Source: Tieghemiomyces parasiticus (taxonomy: Eukaryota; Kickxellomycota; Dimargaritomycetes; Dimargaritales; Dimargaritaceae). From it: a stretch of DNA of 64,000 nt. Below, in pieces: positions 20,912 to 31,349 of this stretch; position 1 is the first letter of the stretch, and every line of letters begins with the position of its first letter. The stretch covers positions 1-64,000 of the forward strand of contig JANBPT010000041.1 of the NCBI GenBank assembly GCA_027575765.1, given 5' to 3'. Below the pieces are notes generated by a model. That model was not told the origin of the DNA, ran no database searches, and saw only the letters and a list, made by a program, of their open reading frames with translations. The position numbers and the translations under genes were made by a program.

Positions 20912-23341
20912 TTAAGCGATGGTAAGGGCTGGGAAAGTCTGGCCACTCCCACCAGCTTTATCCGGTTTGAGACGAAGGTGTTGGTAGGGCCGACACTGGT
21001 GGTCGTGATAGTAACCCTGGATGGCTCCGTCGCGCCGCCGCATGCAGATGTAATAGAACCCAGCGATGGTGAGGCTGTTATCGGCTTGGGTGCAGTCGGT
21101 GAAGAAGCGTTCCTTCCACCGCATCAAAATGTAGTCCTGGTCGACTTCGCGAAGTAGCGCCGGGGTGAACGCCTCGAGGCGCTCGCCCGGGTGTCCGTGG
21201 GCCAACGGACGGAGGGCGCGGAAGAGCAGCCACATGGTCCGGTCGTTGGCTGACGTGGCATGCCACTTGCGGGTATGCAGGCCCCGCGTCTTAAAATCCA
21301 AAATCTCCCCGTCCCAGTAGGTCGTCACCTTGGATGAGCTGGCCTTTGGTACGTCCACCGACTGCATCGTCCCGGCCAGCCATCCGCGGGCGTGGTCCAC
21401 CCGGTCAATCGTGACGCGGACTTCCCACTCGGATAGCTCGCCAAAGTCGTATGGGGGGCCTTGGTCGGTGGCCTGTTTGCCACGGAACCGCGCACCTGGC
21501 CGCAGAAAGCTGCACTCTGAGGTCGGATGCGGGACCGGTAGTGGCCGGGCGGGACCCTCAGTCCGGCCGCCTGCCGGTGTCTTGTGTACCAGATCCTCGG
21601 TAGTTTGGTGGGGGCGGAGGGACCGGCCGTGGCGGTGGACAAAGGGTGAGCGCCGGGCGGGGTTGGTTTGGGCTTCACCGGCCAGGAGGGCGCGGGTCCG
21701 GAGGTGGTGGCGGTTCTGTCGGTAGCGCGGCGTGTCCTCCTCATTGCCAGAGCCACGCCGATTAGCCCGGTAGAGAGCTTCCCACACGGAGGAATTCACG
21801 GCATCCGGACGGCCGTTGAGCAGGGCGGGGACACCAGTGCCACTGCGGGTGGTGTGGCTCAAGTTGTCGGCCCCGGCTTGTAACCGGGCAATCATGGACC
21901 GGTAGGCAGCTGTGGCGGGCGCCATTCCCCGAAGCTGGTCCCGGCTGTGCATGCGGTCAGTCTCGTTGACCGGCCCGTCGCGTGCGGGTTGCTGAGTCGC
22001 CGGAGGGTGGGTGCTTAAAGCGAAACGGTAGCCGGTAAGGCTGTCCTCGCTGCCGGGGGAATCGTTGCCGCTCCCGCGCGACGGAGCGGAGGACGGGTCG
22101 GTGAGATGACGACTCCCCCCTCGGCGCAGAGTAATGGTGGGGTTACTCGGGAAAATCATGCGGTCACGGAGATTCTCGGGTAAGTTACTCCCCGGCCGTC
22201 CGGCATTGTCCCGGATGGTCGGAAGCTGCGGCGACCGGGTAGGGGACGAGGCATCAGAGCTGTCCGAGGCGCCGGCCACAAGGCTGCGGGTCAGGGAGGA
22301 ATAGGCCTGACCGCCGCGGGTAAGTGTGTCGATCGTGGCCCGGAGGGACGGTCCCGCGGCCGGGAGGCGCCGGCTCCGACCCAGGAGCGGTCGCTGGTCG
22401 AGCCGGCCTAATTCGCGGGGGTCCGCTGGCGGAACTACATCGGTCTCGGTCTCGCTACTGCTGCTGTAACTCAGACCGTAGCCGCGGTGCCGGTCAATCC
22501 CGGCGTTGGCCTCCGCCTCCGAATCGGAAGGAGCCAGTTCGCGCGCCATGTTGAGAATCTGAATCCCAAGCTCGTAGTTGGTGGGCAGCCGGTCGTCTGC
22601 GGTGCTGCTCCCTTCACTGTAGCCACTTCCGCTGCTGCTACCGCTGCTGTTGGTGTCCGACCCGCTGTGGCTGTCCCCGGTCTGAGCCAGGGCCGCCGAA
22701 CTGCCATTCCGACGACCCTGCTGCCCAGCCAACTCCTCCGCCGCGACCACATCCATCATGTGGCGGAGGGAGTCCCCGGCCGCGTCCATGTCCATCAGAT
22801 CGACGTCCGCGTGGTCCATGTCACGGGCGTAGAGCCAAGCAGCCGAGTTGTTCATGGCGTAGACCGGCCAGGCCTCGTCCGCATCGCTGGGCGGGTCGTC
22901 GCTGGGTGAGCGCAGGGGCCGTGCACGGGAAGCCGTAGGGAAATTAACCTCGATCTCGGACTGGAAGGTCACTGGCCCACTGTCGTCAGCGGCACTAGTC
23001 CGGCGCGGCGGTCGGATGCGCAGCTGCTCGCTGGGCGCCCAGGGTCGGTGGGAGCGGCGGGACTGGCGCTGAGACGGAAAGCGGCGCGGCATTGGACAGA
23101 TAGGGTCACTAGAGTGCCAGTAGGGCCGAAGAATGGGCTCAATAGCGAAGCGAGGGAAATGGCGCGGTCGGTTTCGAAGGCAATCAAGGTGAGGGTTGAG
23201 GCGAAGGTCAGAGCTTTCGGAATGGGTTAGGGGCAAATAGATACGGAGGCCAAAAGTGTGGAGGGAGAGAGCGGCACGACCAGGAGATGCAGGTGAGGGC
23301 CGCAATGGGAATGAGAGCAGGCAGCGCGTAAAGCCAAGCAA
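20912..23341 (-). CDS. GID4: GID4/Vid24, substrate receptor of the GID/CTLH E3 ligase
   Basis: An 809-residue intronless frame. The C-terminal part (about 605-800) is the GID4 beta-barrel that binds Pro/N-degrons: FLRPGARFRGKQ, WEVRVTIDRVDHARGWLAG, TYWDGEILDF, RGLHTRKWHA, YILMRWKERFF and LTIAGFYYICMRRRDG. In yeast it recruits gluconeogenic enzymes such as Fbp1 to the GID complex on glucose refeeding. The first 600 residues are Ser/Arg/Pro/Asp-rich and probably disordered, making this about twice the length of yeast Gid4. Met84 (23092) is an alternative start, since the first 83 residues read like a translated leader. The product could be a Gid10/Gid11-type alternative receptor; GID4 is the simplest call. 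Confidence 0.9.
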   Translation of the reverse strand: MLGFTRCLLSFPLRPSPASPGRAALSLHTFGLRIYLPLTHSESSDLRLNPHLDCLRNRPRHFPRFAIEPILRPYWHSSDPICPMPRRFPSQRQSRRSHRPWAPSEQLRIRPPRRTSAADDSGPVTFQSEIEVNFPTASRARPLRSPSDDPPSDADEAWPVYAMNNSAAWLYARDMDHADVDLMDMDAAGDSLRHMMDVVAAEELAGQQGRRNGSSAALAQTGDSHSGSDTNSSGSSSGSGYSEGSSTADDRLPTNYELGIQILNMARELAPSDSEAEANAGIDRHRGYGLSYSSSSETETDVVPPADPRELGRLDQRPLLGRSRRLPAAGPSLRATIDTLTRGGQAYSSLTRSLVAGASDSSDASSPTRSPQLPTIRDNAGRPGSNLPENLRDRMIFPSNPTITLRRGGSRHLTDPSSAPSRGSGNDSPGSEDSLTGYRFALSTHPPATQQPARDGPVNETDRMHSRDQLRGMAPATAAYRSMIARLQAGADNLSHTTRSGTGVPALLNGRPDAVNSSVWEALYRANRRGSGNEEDTPRYRQNRHHLRTRALLAGEAQTNPARRSPFVHRHGRSLRPHQTTEDLVHKTPAGGRTEGPARPLPVPHPTSECSFLRPGARFRGKQATDQGPPYDFGELSEWEVRVTIDRVDHARGWLAGTMQSVDVPKASSSKVTTYWDGEILDFKTRGLHTRKWHATSANDRTMWLLFRALRPLAHGHPGERLEAFTPALLREVDQDYILMRWKERFFTDCTQADNSLTIAGFYYICMRRRDGAIQGYYHDHQCRPYQHLRLKPDKAGGSGQTFPALTIA

Positions 23342-24396
23342 GGTAGCTCAGTGGCCAGGAGGGGCAGATATTGGCTGGTGGTGGGGACAGGGTGGAGAGG
23401 TGCAGGCGGAAGCGGCTGGTAGGAGAGAGGTCGATGAATTCACGCCCGTGGGGGGGTGGGCGAATATGGGGGGCTGGCGTGAGTTTGACAACGGAAGGAA
23501 ATTAGCGCGACCTATGGAAAGGGGCGTAAGGGAGCTCAGAAGAAACACGCGTGCGCCAGCTAGGAGAGGAGGGGCTGGGAAGGTCAGCGCCAGGGAAATG
23601 AAGGCGATTGCCTTACAAACAAGAAGGTGGCACCTCGCCATTGCCAAGCCATTCTATCTCCCTCGTTCTAACCACTCCAGAGCAATCGGCCAAGTGGGAG
23701 GGCCCGTTGAAGAAACGCCACAGCGAGTTGATCAGGTAGAAATGAGCCATTGAGGTTAGTCATCTGCTTGCGAGGGCGAGGCACGTGAATAGCTGGGGCG
23801 TTGGTTTGGCTCGCGGCGTCTGATAGGGTATGTATCGGTGCAAGAAGGATGCCTTGCGGACCTGCTAGCGGTGTGCTGGCGAACAGTTCGGACCTGCAGG
23901 CTCGGCTCTGGCCAAACAACGTAGCAAGCACCAGTCACTGGCCATCATTGGTTGTCACCCGTGCCATCCGGGAAGTAACAGGGGTGGGCGCCTATGTGGA
24001 AGGCCATCTGTAGCTTACGTCCCGGTCATGGTCATTTAGTACAGCAGCCACAGGGTGCTTATAAAACCATTAGCGCGGCTTTGCTAGTAAAGGGGATGGG
24101 TGGAAAGTGTCTCCCCGTGCAGAATCGCCAGTTAACAAGAGGGGGGGGGGGCTAGACCTGGAGGGCGAAAGCAGGAACGGACACACAAGTAGGGAGAAAA
24201 ACATGCAGGGCCCAGCTAGTCCACTACACAAGGGCGACAAAGCAAGCCAATTACACACCAGATGGTATCCTAGACAGTAGGGCAGATAATAAAGCTTTAT
24301 TCATAATTATCCCGGTCTGGCTCGTACCCGATTAGGAATTGCCCAGAAAGATCCTAGTGACCCAACCACAGAATAGTGTCCGGCTAAACCTTGGGA
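23342..24396. other. intergenic region GID4 / NmrA gene
   Basis: Purine-rich on the plus strand at 23350-23620, so C/T-rich in the GID4 direction, consistent with its promoter leader. A G13 run lies at about 24139-24151. No gene recognised. Confidence 0.45.
24288..24301. terminator. palindromic polyadenylation signal AATAAAGCTTTATT
   Basis: A perfect 14-base palindrome gives AATAAA on both strands, about 96 bases past the stop of the NmrA-like gene. It is a plausible poly(A) signal for that gene on the minus strand. Confidence 0.5.
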
Positions 24397-25546
24397 CTAC
24401 TCGGGGAGGGGGACGTGCTTCTCACGGGCGAGGAAGTCCGCGAATGAGGTCAGCTTGCCGAACGTCTTTTCAGTCTTGGTGAGATCGAGTTCAGAGCTGT
24501 ACCCAAAGTCGCGGTAGTACTGGAACATCTGGTTGTAGTCTTCGATACCGTAGAAGGGATGCTTGGCCTGTTCTTCAGGGGTCAGCTGGCGGACACGGAT
24601 ATCCTTGTGAGTGAACTGGGACAGCTGGCTGGTCAGCGTGTCAAAGGTGGAGAACCCGGAAGCAATGAGGTACTCCTGGCCGACGGTCTTCTCAGGGTGG
24701 AGGAAGCTGTAGGAAGCGCAGCGACCGATATCAGCGGCGACATCCACGACCGGCACCGTTGTATTCCCCGGAACGGGTAGCAGGAACTCGTAGGCGTCGG
24801 CCCCCGACTTCTGATACACGATGGGGATTGTCGTCAGATTGTTCATGTAGTAGCCCAGGTTGAAGAAAGTAGTCGGCAGACCAAGCTCGCGCATGTAGTC
24901 GGCCACCACGGCCTTGTCGTCAAAGTGCTGGACCCCTTTGTATTTGCCGCCGGATAACTTGTTAGCGCTGGGCAGAGTGCTAAACACCACATGTTTCACC
25001 CCCGCGCGCTGGCTAGCGTCGGCGATATTCTTACCCTGGTCGGTTTCGGGATGCGCCCTGTCGCCCTGCATATCCTGATAGGTCGTAGCGAAAACGCCAT
25101 GGACGCCTCGGAAGGCCCGATCCAGCGTCGCTGGATCGTAAACGTTGCACTCGACGGCCTCGGCACCGCGTGCCGTTAGGGCCTTAGCCGAGTCCGATTG
25201 GGCATTGCGGGTAAGTGCCCGCACGGCAAAATGACCGGACTGGAGGAGAGCATTGACAACAGAGCCACCTGATGATACAGATCAAGACGAGTGCGGTAGT
25301 GCAGGAGATAATCAGAAGGTATAGCTAAAAAAATCAGTATGGAAGGTTTTCTCATCCGTAAACGTGCGCGGCGACCTGGCCTTGAATGTACCAAACCCAG
25401 CGCGGTACCACACAAATGAAGTGCTCCCTTCATTATCAACGGTTGGTTGTGGTATTACGGATATACGGCAGCGCTACGGCCTATGTGTCCGTACCTTGGG
25501 TGCCAGTGGCACCGACGATGGCAATTATGGGTTTAGGATCGGTCAT
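24397..25546 (-). CDS. NmrA-like NAD(P)-binding protein
   Basis: Two exons on the minus strand, 25546-25495 and 25268-24397, join through a split Gly codon to give 307 residues. The start MTDPKPIIAIVGATGTQGG supplies the Rossmann dinucleotide loop GATGxQGG that is absent if the 226-bp intron is ignored. Downstream VRALTRNAQSDSAKAL, GVHGVFATTYQ, GVKHVVFSTLPS and FFNLGYYMNN are typical of NmrA/HSCARG atypical short-chain dehydrogenases. These sense the NADP(H) ratio or act as regulators rather than as classical reductases, as they lack a YxxxK catalytic pair. The donor is GTACGG and the acceptor TCATCAG. The substrate or partner cannot be read from the sequence. Confidence 0.93.
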
Positions 25547-26699
25547 GGCTACCGTGGAGGGAGGCAACAGGCTAGGTAGATGCTTAACAAGGTAGCAAAG
25601 GAATGGCCAAGCAAGGAGGTGATATCGACTCCAATTCATAAGCTGGCGATCCTGTTTAAATGGGCTGCCGAGCGAACATGGTAGCTTGTTTTACCTAAAG
25701 ACCTTGGCGGGGTCATCAGACTGCCCTGGGCTACGCGGCATCCTCCGTCACTCCTAACGTTTCTCCACCTTAGTGTTTCACCCTATAAGCCCTGGACTCT
25801 ATGGCGTCTCACCCTGAGCATATAATCCTCCCGACGTGGCCTTTGCGCAGTACAGCCGTAGCCCATCCCTGTAGGTCAACCAAGTGACGCTAGAGATTAC
25901 CAAATTCAGTCAAAATCTGGCAGGGAACCGCAGCTCGGTTAGTTAGTTCTGATGGTCCAATTTGTTACGAGGCTCGATTAATCCGCCAATGAGCAGGCTA
26001 CTCGGGAGTGATATAGGAGATAGTGGCTATGCCAGCTGTCATTTAACTTGAGTGGAACCGTGAACGGGCTTAGTAAGACACACGTCAGCAAGGATGCCTG
26101 TTGGGTATCCACCAATCCCTGATTCGGGACGGTAAGTCCTTCTCCATAGTTACAGAACGGTCTTTATAAAGCATAAGCCCGAATCAGCCCAGGAATACGT
26201 ATGGCTATCCCCCCCCATCGTCCAACGCTCTACACAGGGGGGGGGGCAGGGTTGGTAGACCTTAGCCACTGACTTACTCCAGACTATCAATTTCAGTGAG
26301 GGATTGATCACCGACCGAGGACAGTAGCGTGCGGCCTACTCTTTTAACCTCACTTAAAATTAGGGGTTTGGCTCGATTTCAATGCAGCAGGCTGGGGGCT
26401 GACCTGTTTTCACCAAGATCATACATACGCACCACCTCAGACCGAAATCAGTACAATGTCGGCTCCACACTAGCAAATTCAACTCAATGGCACAAGACCG
26501 TGCGCCATGGCGATGCTGGTTGTTTTTCCTTCGATTTAATGTTATGTACAATAGAGGCTCTGATAAACCAGGCTTGGAACTGAGGGGGGGCACCGCTTGT
26601 TCTCATGTATAAGCACCGTGTATGATCAAGTCGCTGTGTGATTGTCGTCCATCATAGAGCCGCCCTACTCCTTCAACCATCTAGTATGCACTCCTCATC
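25547..26699. other. intergenic, transposon-flanking region
   Basis: No supported gene. It has stop-rich frames and two runs of C or G (about 26211 and 26238) and leads into the copia relic. Confidence 0.4.
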
Positions 26700-26706
26700 A
26701 TTTTAA

Positions 26707-26970
26707 TCTATGCTAACACATGTAGTACCGATCTCAGTGAAAGACTGGTCGGATACAGGCCATAGCGATGACGGGGTGGAGATCATGGAAATGAAGTATG
26801 CCATGGGAGACTTGGGAGATTGTGGGTATATCAACTTCTGAGCCAATTACCGTAACTTAGTATTGGTTATCCAAAATGAGTGGTACACTGAAAGCTATGC
26901 TCCGGTTGCTCGCAATTGTTGCCACTTGAGGCTAATCATTGAACACGGTTGGTGTTCTAATATCACGTAA
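26707..26970 (+). mobile_element. copia reverse transcriptase relic, segments out of order
   Basis: In one plus-strand frame, 26707-26838 ends SDDGVEIM...YAMGDLGDCGYI. That matches the segment just after the YVDD box of copia RT, typically ...GVExxKxxLxxxYxMxDLGExGYILG. After a stop at 26839, the same frame gives NEWYTESYAPVAR (26875-26913) then LRLIIEHGW, which matches the upstream RT block ESYAPVAR...IRxLLALAxxxxW. In an intact element ESYAPVAR comes about 80-120 codons before DLGE, so the two blocks are reversed in order here. The piece is dead and short. Called by motif only. Confidence 0.55.
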
Positions 26971-27266
26971 GAAAGTACATTTGTTATACAGATAGGTGCA
27001 AGGCCCCTTAATAGATTGTGCAAATTCAAATTTAAGACTTTTGAACCTAGCTCGGCTCTGAAACCTCACCAGTCGACCCGGCCGTCTTGGTTAACGATGA
27101 GCCCGGACCGTATGTGGTAAATTTATTAACAGCATAGGAAACGAAATTAGAAAAAAAAAATAACCACCACCACCAGGACTGATGAGAACGTGGAACCCTA
27201 ACCATTATGCTCATATTACCCCTCACTCCTTTACCTCTCATTTTTTTTTATTATCAAGTAGAATCT
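26971..27266. other. 3' flank of MTR4
   Basis: AT-rich, with A9 and T9 runs. TTTATT at 27247-27252 gives AATAAA on the minus strand 15-20 bases past the MTR4 stop, a likely poly(A) signal. Confidence 0.5.
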
Positions 27267-30200
27267 TTAGAGGTACAAACTAGCGGCGAAAATAATGTCA
27301 CGCTTAATCTTAACGATGGCCTCGGTGAACTTGGTCTCCAGCTCAGTGTTACCAATACTCTTAGCGGCGGCGCACATTTGGCGTAGCAGTTCTTCGAGGC
27401 GCCGGAACGCGCGGATGAGAGATCCTTCAAACACATCCGTCATTTTACAAATCTGGGAGAAGGAGGCACCGTGGGCCCAGGCGTACACGACATCCATGAT
27501 GGCCGGTTTGAACGAGCCGACGTAGTCGTCCTCGTTGATGGTCAGCTTGGATTCGAGGCAGACGCGAGCGACGAGGCGGGCGGCCTCCTGCATGATGTTG
27601 AGCGGCTCGGCGAGCTCGGCCTTCAGCCGCGACGCGTCGTCATTGGACTTCTCCTGGAACACGAAGCAACTGAGCAGGGCCGCCGTCTGCTCCGGGGTGA
27701 GCTTGTTGAAGACGCCGTTGAACATCATCTCGGTCAGTAGAAGCTCGTCTCCGGAGCTAATCTCACACGCCACACGACCCTTCACTTCAATGACCTCGCC
27801 GGCGGTGACGTGGCCCAGGCGGCGGAGGACGCGCTTGCGGCACTTGAGCTCGTCGAGCTGGGCAACGGCGTTGGCGGCGGCGATCTGCTGGTTAAGATCC
27901 CGGATCTCGTCGCCCGCGGCCACCTTGGCCTCGTAGAGGACGAGGCGTTCCGGAAGGGTTGGGTCATCCGCCAACGGGTGTTTACGTAGTCGATCCTCCA
28001 GCATGTCAACACGCTGCACGAGCGCCTTAAAACTGGGCTCCTTGATATTCATGTTTTCGATGGGGTCTAGCTGCGGGAGACCGTCCGGGAACCGACGTTG
28101 TACCTCGGCGACCTGGGCCATGAGCTTCCGGCGCGCCCCAGGGGCGTTCAGGTCCCGCGGCAGGTGAAGCCGGACGCTACTCAGCTTGGTGATGGTAGAC
28201 AGGAGAGCTGGCACGGTGAGGGCCGTGGCGGTTCCCTCGTCCAGACTGCTGTAGGGTTCCACGCTGGCGGTTCCGGACTGGTCCGCACCGGCTTCGACCT
28301 TCGACCCGGTCCGGCAGTTGAGCACCACGTCAACCACGTACAGCTCGGCCTCGTTCTCCGGGGCGGCTGTGGCGTCGGTGCGGTTGGCAGCCGTCCGGGG
28401 TGGGGCGGGCCGCTTACGAAAGTTGACCACGGCCCCCCAGCCGAAGTTGCGCCCCTCGTGCTCGATGGCCACCAGACGCCCCGGCTGCAAGAAAGGTAGG
28501 CAGAACTTAGGGTGGGTCATGACGGCCCGCATGTCGCCCAGGAAGGCGCGCAGCTGGGTTCGGAGTTGATAGACCTGGGTGACGGCCGGTTCGTCGTCGA
28601 TAGCGATGGCGTCACGCTCAGCCTTGAGGGCAGCCAGACGCTGCTCCATGACCGGCACGCGGGCGGTGTTTTGGAACTGGTAAAAGCACTTCTTGAGCAT
28701 GTACTCGGGGCTGACACCTTCCACACGCATCAAGTTAAGAATCATATTGTAGGAGAGGTGGAACGCCGAATTGAGCGGGTCGGCCTGGCCCTTGATCATC
28801 TCCTTGGCGCTGGCCGGTTCCATCTTCTCACCGAGCATGAGGATGACAATTCCGCGGTCGTCGAGACCACGGCGACCGGCACGGCCGCTCATCTGGATGT
28901 ACTCCCCCGACGACACCCAACGGAAGGTCTTACCGTCGAACTTGCGGGCGTTGGTAAACACCACCGTCTTGGCCGGCATGTTAAGGCCGATGGAGAAGGT
29001 TTCGGTGGCGAACAGGGTCTTGATGAGACCCTCCTGGAACAGAATCTCGATGACCTCCTTCAGGATGGGCAGCAGGCCGGAGTGGTGGATGCCAATGCCG
29101 CGTTTGAGTAGGGGCAAAATGTGCTCAATCTGTGGCAAGTTGCGGTCCTCCTCCGACAGAGAGGTGATGGCGTTCTTGAAGATGCGTTCCACGGTGTCTG
29201 CCTCGGTCGGGGTGTTAAGGTCGAGCTTACTCATCTGCAGAGCGTAGCCTTCGCAGTCGCGTCGGCTGAAGCTGAATACGATGACTGGCTGGTAGTTTTT
29301 GGTCATGATCATCTTGATGATCTTGTAGATATCGCTGGGACCCTTACTGGCCCCGCCAGAGGCCCCGCCTTTCGAACCCCCGGCGGCCGGCTGATCCTTG
29401 CTGGATCCAATACTGGTAATGGCCTTCTGGAAGTTATCGTCCCGGAACTGACCCTTCTCGTCCACCACGAGATGAATCCCGTCACCGCCCCCGGGGAACA
29501 GATAGTGCTGAAGCGGGGTGGGCCGGAAGTTGGTGTACACGACGTGGCAGGGCTGGTGGTGCATCTCACAGATCCACTCGGCGAACTGGAGGGCGTTAGG
29601 GATGGTGGCCGATAGGAACACGTAGTGAACCTGGTCCGGTAACATAATGAGGGTCTCCTCCCATACCACGCCGCGCTCGGCGTCACGCATGTAGTGCACC
29701 TCGTCAAAGATGACCCAGGCCACCTCGCGCATGACTTCGGACCCGCGGTACAGCATGGACCGCAGAATCTCGGTCGTCATGACCAGACAACTGGCACTGG
29801 GGTTGATGGTCACGTCACCCGTCATGAGGCCGACATCACCAAACTCCTCGGACATCTCGCGGAACTTTTGGTTGGAGAGGGCCTTGATGGGCGAGGTATA
29901 GATGACGCGCTGCTTGTCCCGTAGGCACTGCGCGATCGCATACTCAGCCACCACCGTCTTACCGGCACTCGTGTGGGCCGCGACCAGCACCGACTCGTTA
30001 CGCTCGATACTGGCGATGGAGACGCGCTGGAAAGGATCCAAGGTGAATGGGTAGGTCCGGGCGGGGACCTCCGGGGATTTGTGTTGTGAGATGGGCACGT
30101 AGGGGTAGTTGGGCGGAACGGCGACTTGGTGTCGGACCTAGCATATCGAAAAGGTGTCGACAGTAGAGGGTAGTGATCAAGTGTGAGGAAGGTTAAGTGC

Positions 30201-30717
30201 GGAATGTTAGAGTCAGAGGGCTAAAAGGTATAGGTGATAACAGCCGTACGAAAGCATATATGTGTATATATATATACTTGCTTTTGCTTTTTTTTTACTA
30301 AACAGGGCACGGAGGGCCGTGGTACTCTTACCGTAGCCCCTTCCGTGTGGCTCTTAACGAACAACTTACCATATGGTTCAGTTTGAGAGACTCGCCATCT
30401 TGACTAGGGTCCAGACCACCGGGGGCGACCTCGCGCACGAGGTCCTCCTCGAACTCATCGGCAACGGCGAGGTCGGGCGTAATGAGCTTAGTTTTTTTGC
30501 TCACGGGCTCGTCGGTAGGTTCTGTCGGCCTGTCGGCGACGGGGGCAGTGACATCGCCGCCATTCGGGGTGGCGGAGTCGGCCGACGAGGCCTTGCGCTT
30601 AGCCGGCTCCGATGCGGCATCGGCAGCAGTCGCGGCACTCAGGTCGAAGGTAACCGGGGCGATCGGCTCTTGGGCCTCGAAGGCTTCAAAAAGCGCGTCA
30701 GTATCGTCGGAAAACAT
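27267..30717 (-). CDS. MTR4: MTR4/DOB1, nuclear exosome RNA helicase
   Basis: Ski2-like DExH RNA helicase of the TRAMP complex that unwinds RNA for the nuclear exosome. Two exons, 30717-30370 and 30137-27267, give 1072 residues (yeast Mtr4 is 1073). The N-terminus [14 protein letters not shown] begins a short acidic arm. Splicing joins LNHM to [17 protein letters not shown]. Motifs: I AHTSAGKT (about 170-177), II DEVH (261-264), III SATIPNA and [17 protein letters not shown]. The arch/KOW insert follows with FGWGAVVNF, then the helical bundle and C-terminus IIFAASLYL. The 232-bp intron contains a TA-rich tract (about 30255-30280) and a T run. Skipping exon 1 would remove the Rrp6/Rrp47-binding N-terminus. 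Ski2 is excluded by the N-terminal motif. Confidence 0.97.
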
Positions 30718-31349
30718 GGCGCCCGGGGTTCAAACAGAGATGGGTTAAAGGGGGGGAGCGATGGTCGCGAAACTGGTGAACAATGGCGGCGAATGCGACC
30801 GCACTGCCGAGGGTAATTACAATGGTATGCTATGCCAACAGGAATCCGCGAACCTCGTCACTATGCTATGCTTTTTTTTTTCTTCTTCTACGAATCACAT
30901 GGCTGTGCTGCTTTGGTAGCCAAAACCAGGTGAGGGCTTCGCCTGCCCCATCGGTCCAATAGCAGAAAACACCTCTGTTAGGCGTCTGCGTACGGTAGGT
31001 GTTTCATTAATATCACATGATTTAACACTGTCTAACATAGCAGGATCTAGCAACGCGAGGAGACCTACTAATAGGGTACGAAAGTTTACGACGTACATAG
31101 GATATCTACAACTGGCATTAACATACTAGCATGGACATGGAGCTGGTAATAGGAGGATGACTAAGGGTGATTAATACGATATAATATTAGGTGCCTGTAA
31201 CATCCAAGAAAAAAAAATCACTCCAAAACGGAAAAACGGTAAAGACGAACGAAATCGTGTAATCCCTTCTACATATCCTTACTTAGAAATATAGAGTAGA
31301 CGGTACTACTTCGGCTAAACTCCTATTGCCTCGACGACAATCCACTTGG
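30718..31349. other. intergenic MTR4 5' side / JmjC gene 3' side
   Basis: The space between two minus-strand genes. It has T- and A-rich runs (about 30871, 31208) and no recognisable gene. It must hold the MTR4 promoter and the poly(A) region of the JmjC gene. Confidence 0.45.

Noticed and set aside
25224..25224. Start of the NmrA-like protein at this in-frame Met
   Set aside because: It would delete the NAD(P)-binding GATGxQG loop; the spliced exon at 25495-25546 supplies it.
30255..30280. TA-rich stretch as a TATA promoter
   Set aside because: It lies inside the MTR4 intron, downstream of the true N-terminal exon.
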